NCBI GenBank assembly: GCA_027946365.1
Contig: JAPEUQ010000004.1
Location: 868,001-932,000 of the forward strand
Direction of reading: 5' to 3'
DNA: 64,000 bases
Source of the DNA: Kalmusia sp. IMI 367209
Taxonomy: Eukaryota; Ascomycota; Dothideomycetes; Pleosporales; Didymosphaeriaceae
Position numbers and translations under genes: made by a program. The notes beneath the pieces were generated by a model that was not told the origin of the DNA, ran no database searches, and saw nothing but the letters and a program-made list of their open reading frames with translations. Below are positions 46,490-55,675 of this stretch, one piece after another; positions within the stretch are counted from its first letter, which is position 1, and every line of letters starts with the position of its first letter.

Positions 46490-47321
46490 CCTCTCACCAT
46501 CGTGGCATATACACTGTTTCTATATGCAGTCGTCTCTACCTCGTTGCTGGCATGAACGTCTTGGAGCTCGTTACAGTCGAGAGTGAGACCATATTGTACA
46601 ATTGACACTTTCGTATCTGTATCAACGTATCACTGACTCGTGGATAGTACCGGTGAATTTATTCATCCATAGAGAGATCTAGAATATTTACGCTGATATG
46701 GGTACTCTGCATTCGCAAGAGCCGTCGCTAGCTTATAATGAAGCTTGGGAAGATTTACTTATACGTAGGTACACCCGAAATGTATCCACCGCAGGACATT
46801 GTTCATGAAGCCATGCACTTGTGGGCTACAAAACACGAGTTTGGAGACTTCAACGACATCCCCGATGATCGCTTAGTTCTATTGAAATAAGTTCCCGACG
46901 GAGTAGGTGATGATCGCTGGGATAACGGGGACTATCTCGCTGCCTTAGGTGTATACCACGATCTGCACTGGCTCGTAAGTGTTTGCTTGTCTTGTTAAAA
47001 TTATGGATAGGAATTAGGCTAACGACTATGCATTAGAGACGAATCTACTGGCACTTCTACCCTAATGCATACTTGATGAACATGACAAGCGAAGCAAAAG
47101 AGGAAGAGAGGGCACACGCAAGTAAGCAACTAGATACAGAATCAGTAGCAAGAACTTTGCTCACAGATGGCTCACAGGACATTCTATCGATGCAGTCCGC
47201 CAGTCTCTTATGTGCGCTCCAAATCTTGGGCTGTACTCGTTTAAGTGGATGGGTGACAATGTCAAACCTGCACGAAAACTGGGTGCGCAAAGACCACGTG
47301 TTGGATCCTGTTCAGGAATAG
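46490..47321 (+). pseudogene. UstYa-like (DUF3328) gene, decayed
   Basis: The order of motifs is that of the DUF3328/UstYa family, whose members cyclise or oxidise fungal ribosomal peptides and related products. EPSLAYNEAWEDLLI (46719-46763) corresponds to the xPSxEVDEAWxxLL motif. RLVLLK, then a TAA at 46888-46890, then VPDG, then GDYLAALGVYHDLHWL (46930-46972) follow. After a good GT-AG intron (46973-47035) comes RRIYWHFYPNAYLMNMTSEA. A second intron (about 47122-47188) joins RAHA to RHSIDAVRQSLMC. The two HXXHC motifs thus read HDLHW and HARHS, both lacking the cysteine. A frameshift near 47270 separates GLYSFKWMGDN from NWVRKDHVLDP, which ends at 47321. A possible degenerate membrane segment lies near 46496-46555. 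Several independent lesions make this a relic, not a sequencing artefact. Confidence 0.72.
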
Positions 47322-47772
47322 GCAAACTCTAGAGCCACTGGGTGGAATCCACTGGTGTGGAAACCGAAGAATGTGATCAAGTAGGCTGAGGCTGGATTTA
47401 GGTATGAGAGTGGCTTCATGCCTTGCGGGAGCGGTTTGGTGGCGTAGTGTCAGATTGTGTTCCTTTGTGGAATTGCGTTTTAAGGAAATTCTAGATCTGT
47501 ACTCTGGTAATTTATGCTCGGTACCGATGCGTGGGATTTAAATGATACGAGCAGCAGAGGTGAGACACAGTAAGCGGGCCTACTGTTACTAATTGTGCCC
47601 CGCAGCGTCCAAATCCCGGCAATTGCGCGAACAGCTTATCCTGGCCGGGCCGCAAACCCAGCTGAACTCACAACCTTTTAGCGATCTACATTTCTAGGGT
47701 TCCCTTCTTCCTCTTTAAAATCACACTATCTGTTCGCCGACCCACTAGCAGTAGTCTTCTCTTACGATAACC
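47322..47772. other. Intergenic, promoter side of the acetyltransferase
   Basis: No gene is seen. The last 80 bases are pyrimidine-rich (cccttcttcctcttt), a likely promoter and leader for the GNAT gene. Confidence 0.45.
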
Positions 47773-48560
47773 ATGGGTCTTGAGATACTACCAGCTACTA
47801 AAGAGGACTTTACGTTCTTCATTCCTCCGTTGTTCAAGGCCATGGGCCTTGCCCACTTCGTTGCAACCCTATGGCCCGACAACCAAACTGAGCAAGGTCA
47901 ACAGCGTATAATCAAAAGATTCATGGCGGAGATGTAAGAGTCAGAACATATTGTCGAACGCCGCTAACCGTCCGCGTAGGGACGACCATCCAGGTATCAG
48001 GTGGATCAAAGCTGTTGACACCACAGCTACCGAAGCAAACGGTAGCCCAAAGATTGTAGGCATTACGCAGTGGGCTATTTTCGAGGCCAACAAAACCTAC
48101 CGAGAGGTCCCTTATTACGCACCTGATGATCTTTGGCCCAATGAAATAGAGAAGGACTATGCGATGCACCTCTGGGAGAGTTACATTGAACCGAGGCGAA
48201 AAGTACTCCGGGAAGAAATTCTTCCAGTTGTCAGTAGGCAACTCCTATTAGCGAAGCCTTCTTGCGATAATTTACTTAGCATCTCTAGACTTGCAAATTC
48301 TTTGCGTATGGCCTGAATATCGGAAACGTGGTGCTGGAGGCCAGTTAGTAGAATGGGGTAATAGATTGGCTGATGACTTACACGCTGTGTGCATCGTGGA
48401 GGCATCGGGGATGGGTCAGCCACTCTATGAGAAATTCGGATACGAGGTGCAAGAACTAGTAGGACTCAAGGATGATGCAAGATTCAATGATAGAGTGGAC
48501 GGTTTGATCCATCGCTTCATGATGAGACCAAGACGAGAAGCTACTCAGTCTTCGCATTAG
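47773..48560 (+). CDS. GNAT-family N-acetyltransferase
   Basis: Three exons (47773-47933, 47980-48233, 48280-48560) with two 46-nt introns give 231 residues. The N-terminus MGLEILPATKEDFTFFIPPL is the usual first strand of this fungal GNAT subfamily. HPGIRWIKAVD and KIVGITQWAIFE form the central sheet. After the second intron, LDLQILCVWPEYRKRGAGGQ is the acetyl-CoA binding motif A, with the R-x-x-G-x-G/A loop (RKRGAGGQ). VEASGMGQPLYEKFGYEV is the family motif B. The second donor (gtaggc at 48234) is chosen because it alone restores the frame into motif A. The substrate is unknown; members acetylate small amines or proteins. Its neighbours, a UstYa relic and a repeat, do not indicate a pathway. 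Confidence 0.88.
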
Positions 48561-49004
48561 AGGCGTAACGAGCCGGTATTAAATCGGTTAGTGCGACGTT
48601 ATATACGGCTATCGATGATGACACTGGCAAAGTCGATGTACTGTACGTTTTCATGTAACTTTCTCTAAGTAGATTCCGATGATCCTCGAGGGAAGAGCAC
48701 AAGGGTGTTACGGTTCCCCGCACATATAGACGGTTGTTGGTGCTCAATGTTGGGATAAGGGAACGGCGCAGTTTGTTACAAATGGTTGGTGCTTGACGTA
48801 GTACAACGGTGCCGCTTCAATTAAGCGCTTACTTCTGTGGCCGGCCAGGGCAGCTTTAAGGACTCTGCTCTCGGAGCATCATATCAGCGGACGTACTTCT
48901 AAGAACAGTGGATTTAGTGGACACAATGGCGGGGCGATTCAATGAAAATTAACGCGTTAGCGAGGTAGTAACTTGGCTAAGTTGCTTAAGATATAGTACA
49001 AATT

Positions 49005-49260
49005 GCTTTTATCTCATATCACATAGGACCATAGGATCTTGAGAACAAGTTTTCTTTGCCGCTCCGCTAGATCTCATATATTTAGAAAAGTTAAACCCCT
49101 ATACGGAGATCAGGATCCTATATTGAAGCAGCACTACGGCGTAGCCGCCACTAAGCTTACTCCGCCGCCACCAACAAAATTAGAACAGGGGTTATATAAG
49201 TTGATTGACTCCAATATGGACAGGTAACAGAGACCCTAGTACCTAGATTAGGAAGCAGCG
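49005..49260. repeat. Dispersed repeat, copy C
   Basis: tcatatcacataggaccata followed by ggatcttgagaacaagtttt and gccgctccgctagatctcat match copy A at 35018-35080 almost base for base. ttgaagcagcactac and cgccgccaccaacaaaatta match copy A at 35176-35230 with small indels. Copy C lacks the region shared by copies A and B further downstream, so it is truncated or more decayed. Confidence 0.6.
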
Positions 49261-49889
49261 AAGCTCACCTCTGCAATATAACCCTAGCTAATTGCCACTT
49301 TTCTCAGCAGTATGTATAGTCCGCGCATCTTGTCACGGACCACACGCAACATGAGTCTAATAGTCTACTGTCTTGGGCGCTTCCCTTTGCATGCCACTGT
49401 TTGCAGAAGGGTCTTTAAAAGATAAGTATTTAGCATAGAAATTTAATCAAGGTGTGCTTTTATCGCGCAGCAAAGAAGATTAATAAATGTCTCTGCTATG
49501 AAAGATAGAGAACATTCTAATAGAGTTAAGGCCTAGTAAAAGCGCACGAGTACTTATGATTAAGGGTGGGAATAGAAGAATATAATCCTGGCTGGCTAGA
49601 CCATATATTAGGGCTTGCTTAGCCATATTAATTGGACGTTGCAATAGATGTAAGTCCCCTCTTTGAGGTAGCTGATTGTCTGAATACACCTGTTGTAGTC
49701 ATTGCATCGATCCTGATTGACGACCCAGAGCCAACATTGATAACACCGACTATCGTAGCCGTTATAAAGCTGTACAGACCAGACTAGGTTAGCAAAATCC
49801 GATAGAAGAGAACATGCATTTTTACGGGAATACTATTTTGCTATCGAAAGGTAGCGCTCGTACGAAGATAACGACTCGGAAACAGCTTA

Positions 49890-49962
49890 TGCGACAGTGA
49901 GGGCGACGACGATAGTAACGGCGACGGCGGTGGTGACAGCGACGGCAACGGTGAGGATGGCT
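49890..49962. repeat. Imperfect ggcgac-type trinucleotide/hexamer repeat
   Basis: Repeated gac, ggc and agc triplets (for example agggcgacgacgatagtaac and gacggcggtggtgacagc) form a GC-rich island in AT-rich surroundings. On the plus strand it would encode Asp/Gly/Ser-rich residues but is not part of a recognisable gene. Confidence 0.5.
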
Positions 49963-50701
49963 GCAGTGCTCTGCGAAGGCGAGAAGCGCCATTGCGCATA
50001 GAAGATGGGCGGTACGCGCGCATGGCTGTAGTGGTGGTGTCTCAAGCTGCTTGCTGTTTTACGCGATGTATTGTAGGTAGCGTGTATCTTTGCAACTAAA
50101 AACAGTCAATTTATTTCGCTCAATCATTAGATGAAGAACGCATGTAGTGAATCTCGCGACTAAAGTGTCCGAGTATGGAACTCGGCGGTCGGGGTTTCGC
50201 TGAAGCTCACAAACTTTACCGGTACCGGTACCAGTAAGCGCATTTGGTGCACTACTTATCTCTGGATACCGAATGCAGGTTGCAGGCCTCTGCAGCAACG
50301 CACAAACTCCTTGCCGCTTTATATCATATGTCATATGAGTACAGTCACTGTCTGTGGGCGACCTTTGATGACTCCTGCCACTCTAGTAATCGACCGCGAG
50401 CAAACCCCGAGGTAACAAATTGTATACAACAATAATATATTCAAACTAGACGAGAAATTTTATTGGGTCTGATCAGCTCACAGTTCGGTTAATTACAAAG
50501 ATTCTTATTGACTATCGCGGAGCAATGTAGGAGTGTTGTTGCTTTTTATCGAAGATGGCATGTCCTCCACTCACAGTATTCCATAGCTCACAATACAAGC
50601 AGGTTCTCTTAGTAGCTATCTCTTGCTATTCCCTTGTACCTTGATGGGATTAAGATTCTGTGGCTTTGTAATGTGTGCGGCGCGCACGCAATTGATTTTA
50701 C

Positions 50702-52567
50702 TCAGATCAGACAGAAGGTCTGCTCCTGCATCTTTCCCGCACGCAAATCGTCGATGACTTCTCCATGCATGATATTGTCGATGTAAGCTGGACCCATAAA
50801 GAGAAACCTATCGCCCCGTGGTCGTAGTACGTAGGGCATATTGCCTCCATAAAGGATCACAACGATATCATCCACACACATACATTGCGGGCCAAGCCCG
50901 AGGGATCCCTTACTTGTCCAGAACATGCGACGTTGTCGGACATGTCTGTAGGCATCTAGCTCGAATGTCTTTGAATCATCATCGTGACCAAATTTTCCCT
51001 CAGTGCCATCGCAGTCTAGTTGAGCCAATCGATGCATTACACGCTCAAAAGCCGGAAGATATTTGTCACGTGTGGCCGCATCGAGGTCTTCCAGATATTT
51101 ATCGTAATAAGTACCGGCAGTTAAAGTACGAGCGAGGAGTATTTTACGATCTTGCGCGTAAGGGTCATCGCAGGTCTTGTTGTACATCTCGAGGAAAGGA
51201 TGGGTATCATTGGCCTGGGCTCCGGACTCGATGTCCATAGCAGCAATTATCTGGATATCTTCTGTGTTGCCGCCAGCTGCGCACTCCGACTCTTGGCCCT
51301 TCTCATCAGCGATGCTGAAATCCCAGTACTTATCTTCTAAATTGAAATCCATGATTTGGCAAACCTCAAGCACTTTGTCATAGAGTACGCCCTTCAGATG
51401 GAGTGCCTCTGGTGTTGGGTCAGTTTCATCGGCAAGACTAACTAAAGCATGGCCACTGGCGTTCCACGGACTGAGTTCTTCGGGATAGCCAAACACGAAT
51501 GCAGGCTCGTAATTGTCCCACCTTGGTGCCCAAGATCTGTATCCAGCGGTGCCATCATAGCCTGGCGGGTGGGAAACGAAGGCGAACGCGCTCAACTTGG
51601 AGTGCACTTTGATATTAGCCAAGACAGTGTCTGCAAACACAGCGCCAATGCTCTTGTTGTAATCGACATCGATGCCTTCTACCTCCGCCCTCGGGTGTAC
51701 CAGACTCAAGAGACCGTAAACTTTGTCCTTTGGGTCCGTGGACTGGAACTCACAGCAACTATGCAATATGCCCAGAAGATTATTCGCCATGTTGTCGCAC
51801 ATGATACTCGCAGGTCCGATATCAATACTCTCGAGCAGACCATCTAATCTTTCAATGACCACAGGTGGGAATGTCCTGTCAGTCATCCATGCTACCGCCA
51901 GTGCAAACCTCTCCCAAGTGACCTCATACTCGCCACAAAGCACTAGCGCATCGCGCGCCAAGCGAATTTCTTGAACACACCAGATGCGCGAAAACCATGG
52001 CCGCTTAAACAGTTCCCCCAAACAGGCGCAAATTGCGGGAGTTAATGATTTGATTATGCGATCAAATAGGTCCCTAATCTTCTCATCGCTGGACACGATT
52101 TTTCGGGCATACTGCTTAAACATGCAAGCAGCTCCAATAATCTCGATAACTTCCAAAGCCGTCTCAGTATGTTCAGGATCTGCAGGCCCCAGCCAGACAA
52201 TCACTCTTGTTGCTGACGGGTAGATACTTCCCATCAAAGATACTTGATTGTTCCGCTCCTCAACATCATTCTGATTTATGCAAATCGCATCCGCCCAAAC
52301 AATACGCGTATGTTGTTGAAGACGCAATCGCGACAAGGCGCTTGCGAGCTCTGGTTGGATGGAGATAGGTTCTCCATCGCACAGCACTTCAACTGCAGGA
52401 GTGGGACGGCCCCAGACGTACGACAACGCCTCGAAGGATGGAGCATCATCGATCGCGAAAGGAAGGCAGGAGCACTGGAGTTGCTGCTCGTAGTGCTGGG
52501 CAGGATGTATAAACAGCAGCCGGAATGTGCGGCCGCTCAGGATTCGTTGCTTGTAAATGGAAGCCAT
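50702..52567 (-). CDS. HET-domain (heterokaryon incompatibility) protein
   Basis: Intronless gene of 621 residues with its ATG at 52567. The HET domain (about residues 45-195) has all three blocks: FEALSYVWGRP, RIVWADAICINQNDVEERNN and IYPSATRVIVWLGPADPEHT. The following segment (RPWFSRIWCVQEIRLARDAL, then KDKVYGLLSLVHP) is the typical mid-region of Pezizomycotina HET proteins, and the C-terminal third ends in a poorly conserved helical part. HET-domain proteins can trigger cell death after fusion of unlike strains, though most copies in a genome have no known partner. A position between repeat copy C and a gene relic fits the usual accessory placement of this family. No frameshift or stop is seen. 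Confidence 0.92.
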   Translation of the reverse strand: MASIYKQRILSGRTFRLLFIHPAQHYEQQLQCSCLPFAIDDAPSFEALSYVWGRPTPAVEVLCDGEPISIQPELASALSRLRLQQHTRIVWADAICINQNDVEERNNQVSLMGSIYPSATRVIVWLGPADPEHTETALEVIEIIGAACMFKQYARKIVSSDEKIRDLFDRIIKSLTPAICACLGELFKRPWFSRIWCVQEIRLARDALVLCGEYEVTWERFALAVAWMTDRTFPPVVIERLDGLLESIDIGPASIMCDNMANNLLGILHSCCEFQSTDPKDKVYGLLSLVHPRAEVEGIDVDYNKSIGAVFADTVLANIKVHSKLSAFAFVSHPPGYDGTAGYRSWAPRWDNYEPAFVFGYPEELSPWNASGHALVSLADETDPTPEALHLKGVLYDKVLEVCQIMDFNLEDKYWDFSIADEKGQESECAAGGNTEDIQIIAAMDIESGAQANDTHPFLEMYNKTCDDPYAQDRKILLARTLTAGTYYDKYLEDLDAATRDKYLPAFERVMHRLAQLDCDGTEGKFGHDDDSKTFELDAYRHVRQRRMFWTSKGSLGLGPQCMCVDDIVVILYGGNMPYVLRPRGDRFLFMGPAYIDNIMHGEVIDDLRAGKMQEQTFCLI

Positions 52568-54092
52568 TCAAGTTGATAGGCAAACGATGACCTGGTCGTT
52601 CAAAGCCTCGATATTCGTTCGCATGTGCGGCTGAAGAACCACGGCTCGCTAAGCTGCAGCGTTTCAGGCCCCATTCTGCATGAACGGCTGAGCCAAGTGG
52701 CGCAGCAGGATTGCGACAGCCCAGATCGCAATCGGAAGCCTGTCAGTAAGTTACCGTAAACAGGAAAGCGGTTTTTGTGTTGACAGACCAAGAGAAAGGA
52801 AGTTACTGCCCGCGTTGCCATCTGTCGAGGGATCGTAACAGGAAACTATTTAGCAGGATAATTAGGCGCTTTACTCCCTGTAAAGTAGGTAGCCACAGAA
52901 AATATTATACCATTTTACGAATTACTACTGCTACGTCGCATTTAGGCATTGTGAAAGTCTGGTGGGTAATAATCTACCACCACTACTACTACTGTCAGAC
53001 TCTGGAGTACTGGATACCTGGGTGGCTCAGTCAGGTGACTGAGAGGTATAAGAACACTGTAGCTGACGGAGTAGTTCGGCAGTGATTCGTTCATCCAACA
53101 ATGCATCCTTTACCGCCCTTGCAAGTCATTGCTACATTGCTCGCACCTGTGACCTAACGAAGAGCATTGAACAGGTGCCGCGCGTGCTTTCTAACATGGT
53201 CGGACAGTCCACGTGTGACGTATGCTTGCCACATATCTTCCCAGGGCTTGGAAGAATTGCATGAGATTGGTGAGTGCGTCCTTGCTGTGTCAGGTGCGCG
53301 AGAAGCCACCGTGCTCACAGCCTTCGAAATATGTAGTCAACGCGCTCCGTGACTGGGACTACATCAACGTATGGGCGAAGAGAGGCCCACACGTCGACCC
53401 CACGATCGTCTCATCAAAGTTCACTCTGACCCGAAGCTCGAACGTCCAGGGAATGACTTCGTGGTACAGCTACTCCGCCATCTCTGCAAAACACCGCCCC
53501 CTCTTCCGAGCACACGAGGCTATTCTAAAACGCCCTGGACCTGCGATAGACGAGCGGCGGATTGCAATGTTTAGATAGTCGCGCAAGGCGAAGGACAAGA
53601 AAGAGGTGTTGACGAGCTACTTGCTGCGCGCGTTGATAGCGGTTCTGAGTGGCGTGTTTTCAATTGCGCCGATGCGGAATATGGTGTTGCATAATGGTTA
53701 GGTTACGGCTCTTGTTACGAAGTCAGTGTGCGTGTTTATGTTGGAATTGAGCGTATTACCAGCAACTTTTTATATCCAATTTTAGAGCCTTCGTGGCCTG
53801 AGGTCGATATCCAAAGTCTTTATATGGACCCAGCCAATGCACGTTATCAGACTTGGCGGTGCGACTTCGTATGGTAGAAGAGAACTCGGGTGTACGCCGG
53901 AGGTTCCATATTGACTTGAATCTCTCAAGACGATCGAAGATGTCGCCGACACATACCCAAATTGGCTGGTCCGTTCATGAAACAGAACATCTTCAACATT
54001 TGTTATACACATCGCAATAACACTTCTCGTATGCAGGACAGCTTATCGAAATTAGCAACCGCGCATTCCAATTCCAACTCATCGAGTACTTA
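52568..54092. other. Intergenic with an unidentified gene remnant
   Basis: Apart from the remnant at 53290-53701 (separate entry) there is no supported gene. A short cac/tac trinucleotide run lies at about 52975-52992. Confidence 0.45.
53290..53701 (+). pseudogene. Unidentified protein remnant with one nonsense codon
   Basis: One frame reads QPSKYVVNALRDWDYINVWA, KRGPHVDPTIVSSKFTLTRS and GMTSWYSYSAISAKHRPLFR, then stops at TAG 53576-53578. It continues in the same frame as KKEVLTSYLLRALIAVLSGV to a TAG at 53699-53701. The composition is protein-like on both sides of the stop, and the second part looks like a C-terminal hydrophobic segment. No start codon with a sensible N-terminus is visible upstream, so the gene is 5'-truncated as well. 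I do not recognise the family. A CAG-to-TAG change would be consistent with C-to-T mutation. Confidence 0.4.
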
Positions 54093-55061
54093 CTAAACGG
54101 GGTCTTGACCAAACAAGATGTGCCAAAGATACTCAAACACCCGTCCACTTGTCTCATCCTTTAGCGGAGTTTCCATCAACCACGTATAGTACTTTTTGTA
54201 TACGTCCAACGGCCGCTTCTGCACTTGCTTGCTCGACACGGCAAACTGCGCACAGCAAGGGGTCGCCAGTACGTGCGGTACATCCGTATTGTTGAACAAA
54301 TCTCGCCACGCATCGGGCATCGCTGCTTCGATTGTTCGATGATCCTCAGGTGGATTTCGGAACGGCATCACTTCATGTGGACAGCCGGGATCGTGAACGC
54401 AACGCAAATTCGCGTAGCCGTTAGTCTGGATGAATTTGATGTTAAGGGTTTGCAGAGAGACTACGTTGGAATATTCATCGTTGTCGGTGTGCCAGGCGGT
54501 CGGGTAGCCGTCTTTGTGCGGATGAATGAACGCGATCGTGGAAGGGAGGTTGTCATAATTCTGCACGATGTATGCGAGGTACGCATTTGCTTCCATTCCT
54601 TTGTTCCGAAGGGTACGTATAGTGCTGTCAGTGAGCGGATTCAGGGTTGATGTGTTATGCGGAGTATCGGTATCGATGTCGTAGATGGCTGATTGCCAGT
54701 CTTGCAGGTCGGTATGTACCCAGCGTGTGTCGTCTGTGGGAAGCTTTGCTATTACTACGACGCGATCAGGTAGCGATGAGCTAGGTGTCGCGAGCGCAGT
54801 ACTTTGCGTCAGTGTGCTTGTATGTTGAATGGTGGAGGTCGATGACGTTTGCTCTTTCGTGCCGCCATGCGCAATTTCCTGCTCAAGTATCTTTTGTTCT
54901 TCTTCTGCTTCCGTTGCCTCATATCGCCATGGCTTCTCATCAACGCTGGCCTCGACAGATTCTTCTTGAATATCATGTAAGGGAACGTCAAAGAGGAACC
55001 ATGCGTAGAGCACGAACACTGCTACTACAATGAATACGATTTTCCTGCGGGAGCGCATCAT
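54093..55061 (-). CDS. DUF3431 family type II membrane protein
   Basis: Intronless gene of 322 residues with tandem ATG codons at 55061. Residues 1-8 are basic, then KIVFIVVAVFVLYAWFLFDV is a signal anchor. A Glu/Ser/Thr-rich stalk follows to about residue 95. The globular domain begins VVVIAKLPTDDTRWVHTDL and contains NKGMEANAYLAYIVQNYDNL, STIAFIHPHKDGYPTAWHTD, FRNPPEDHRTIEAAMPDAW and LATPCCAQFAVSSKQVQKRP, the order and wording of the fungal DUF3431 family. The layout (short cytosolic tail, anchor, stalk, lumenal domain) resembles Golgi glycosyltransferases. A glycan-related role is an inference from topology, as the family has no established activity that I know of. Confidence 0.9.
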   Translation of the reverse strand: MMRSRRKIVFIVVAVFVLYAWFLFDVPLHDIQEESVEASVDEKPWRYEATEAEEEQKILEQEIAHGGTKEQTSSTSTIQHTSTLTQSTALATPSSSLPDRVVVIAKLPTDDTRWVHTDLQDWQSAIYDIDTDTPHNTSTLNPLTDSTIRTLRNKGMEANAYLAYIVQNYDNLPSTIAFIHPHKDGYPTAWHTDNDEYSNVVSLQTLNIKFIQTNGYANLRCVHDPGCPHEVMPFRNPPEDHRTIEAAMPDAWRDLFNNTDVPHVLATPCCAQFAVSSKQVQKRPLDVYKKYYTWLMETPLKDETSGRVFEYLWHILFGQDPV

Positions 55062-55350
55062 CGCTTAATGGCAAGTGGATGGGGTACTCGAGAGATTGAT
55101 CGAATTGAACATGTGACAACCTTCTCAGAAATTTGTTTGAACAAAATATCGTGAATGCTTAGTGTTTGCCTCGCGCGCACGTGCGCAGATGATATAGTGT
55201 GCCTAGAGGAGATGCCGGTTACCAAGAGGTGAAGAGTAACTGGGTCGCGCGGCCTAAAACGCCTTTTCAGAGGGGACGCGAACCCTTGAAGGTGTCTTTT
55301 GAAACGCACAAAGAGAAGCTTTCGTCGAAGCCTGCAGTCTAGCGCTATGA

Positions 55351-55427
55351 CATTGCGGCACAGTTCACCGCTAAGCGGCGTTCGCCGGTTGGTAGATCAA
55401 TCAATAGAGGTGAACTGTGCCGCAATG
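55351..55427. repeat. Perfect 19-bp inverted repeat
   Basis: cattgcggcacagttcacc (55351-55369) is the exact reverse complement of ggtgaactgtgccgcaatg (55409-55427). The 39-nt loop contains a smaller palindrome, gcggcgttcgccg. The right arm is also part of the tandem repeat that follows. It could be the terminus of a small inverted-repeat element. Confidence 0.85.
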
Positions 55428-55533
55428 CAGCAGGACACAACTTAAGTGCAGTACAACACGACCTGTTAGATTGACCAATAGAGATGAACTGTGCTGCAAT
55501 GCAGCAGGACACAACTCAAATGCAGTACAACAC
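55398..55533. repeat. Tandem direct repeat, two units of about 62 bp spaced 74 bp
   Basis: caatagaggtgaactgtgcc with gcaatgcagcaggacacaac (from 55402) recurs as caatagagatgaactgtgct with gcaatgcagcaggacacaac (from 55475). gtgcagtacaacac recurs as atgcagtacaacac. The clear differences between units are transitions (G/A and C/T), as RIP would produce. Confidence 0.8.
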
Positions 55534-55675
55534 CGAATTTGAATGAATTTGCTAAGCCGCTCATTTAGGGGGCTATCTCGTGAAACTGCCTTACCGCCTT
55601 GTTGTTCCCCTACACTAGCAGTTCCTAGCTCTTGAATCCTCTCCTACCTCGTAGCCTTCAACATCGAGTATTGCA

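Larger units (their letters stand above)
48561..50701. other. Intergenic 2.1 kb, repeat copy C and low-complexity stretch
   Basis: No gene is supported. The interval contains dispersed repeat copy C (49005-49260), AT-rich sequence to about 49700, a ggcgac-type low-complexity stretch (49890-49962) and a short ggtacc run at 50219-50236. The right end is the 3' region of the HET gene. Confidence 0.5.
55062..55675. other. Divergent spacer between DUF3431 and pepsin-like genes
   Basis: No gene is seen. The middle is occupied by the inverted and tandem repeats listed separately. The last 60 bases are the leader of the pepsin-like gene. Confidence 0.5.

Noticed and set aside
45618..47321. A live ribosomal-peptide (dikaritin-type) gene cluster
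   Set aside because: The UstYa-like gene is dead, no partner UstYb is seen, and no precursor with repeated Kex2-bounded cores is present; the tiny secreted gene has a single Lys-Arg only.
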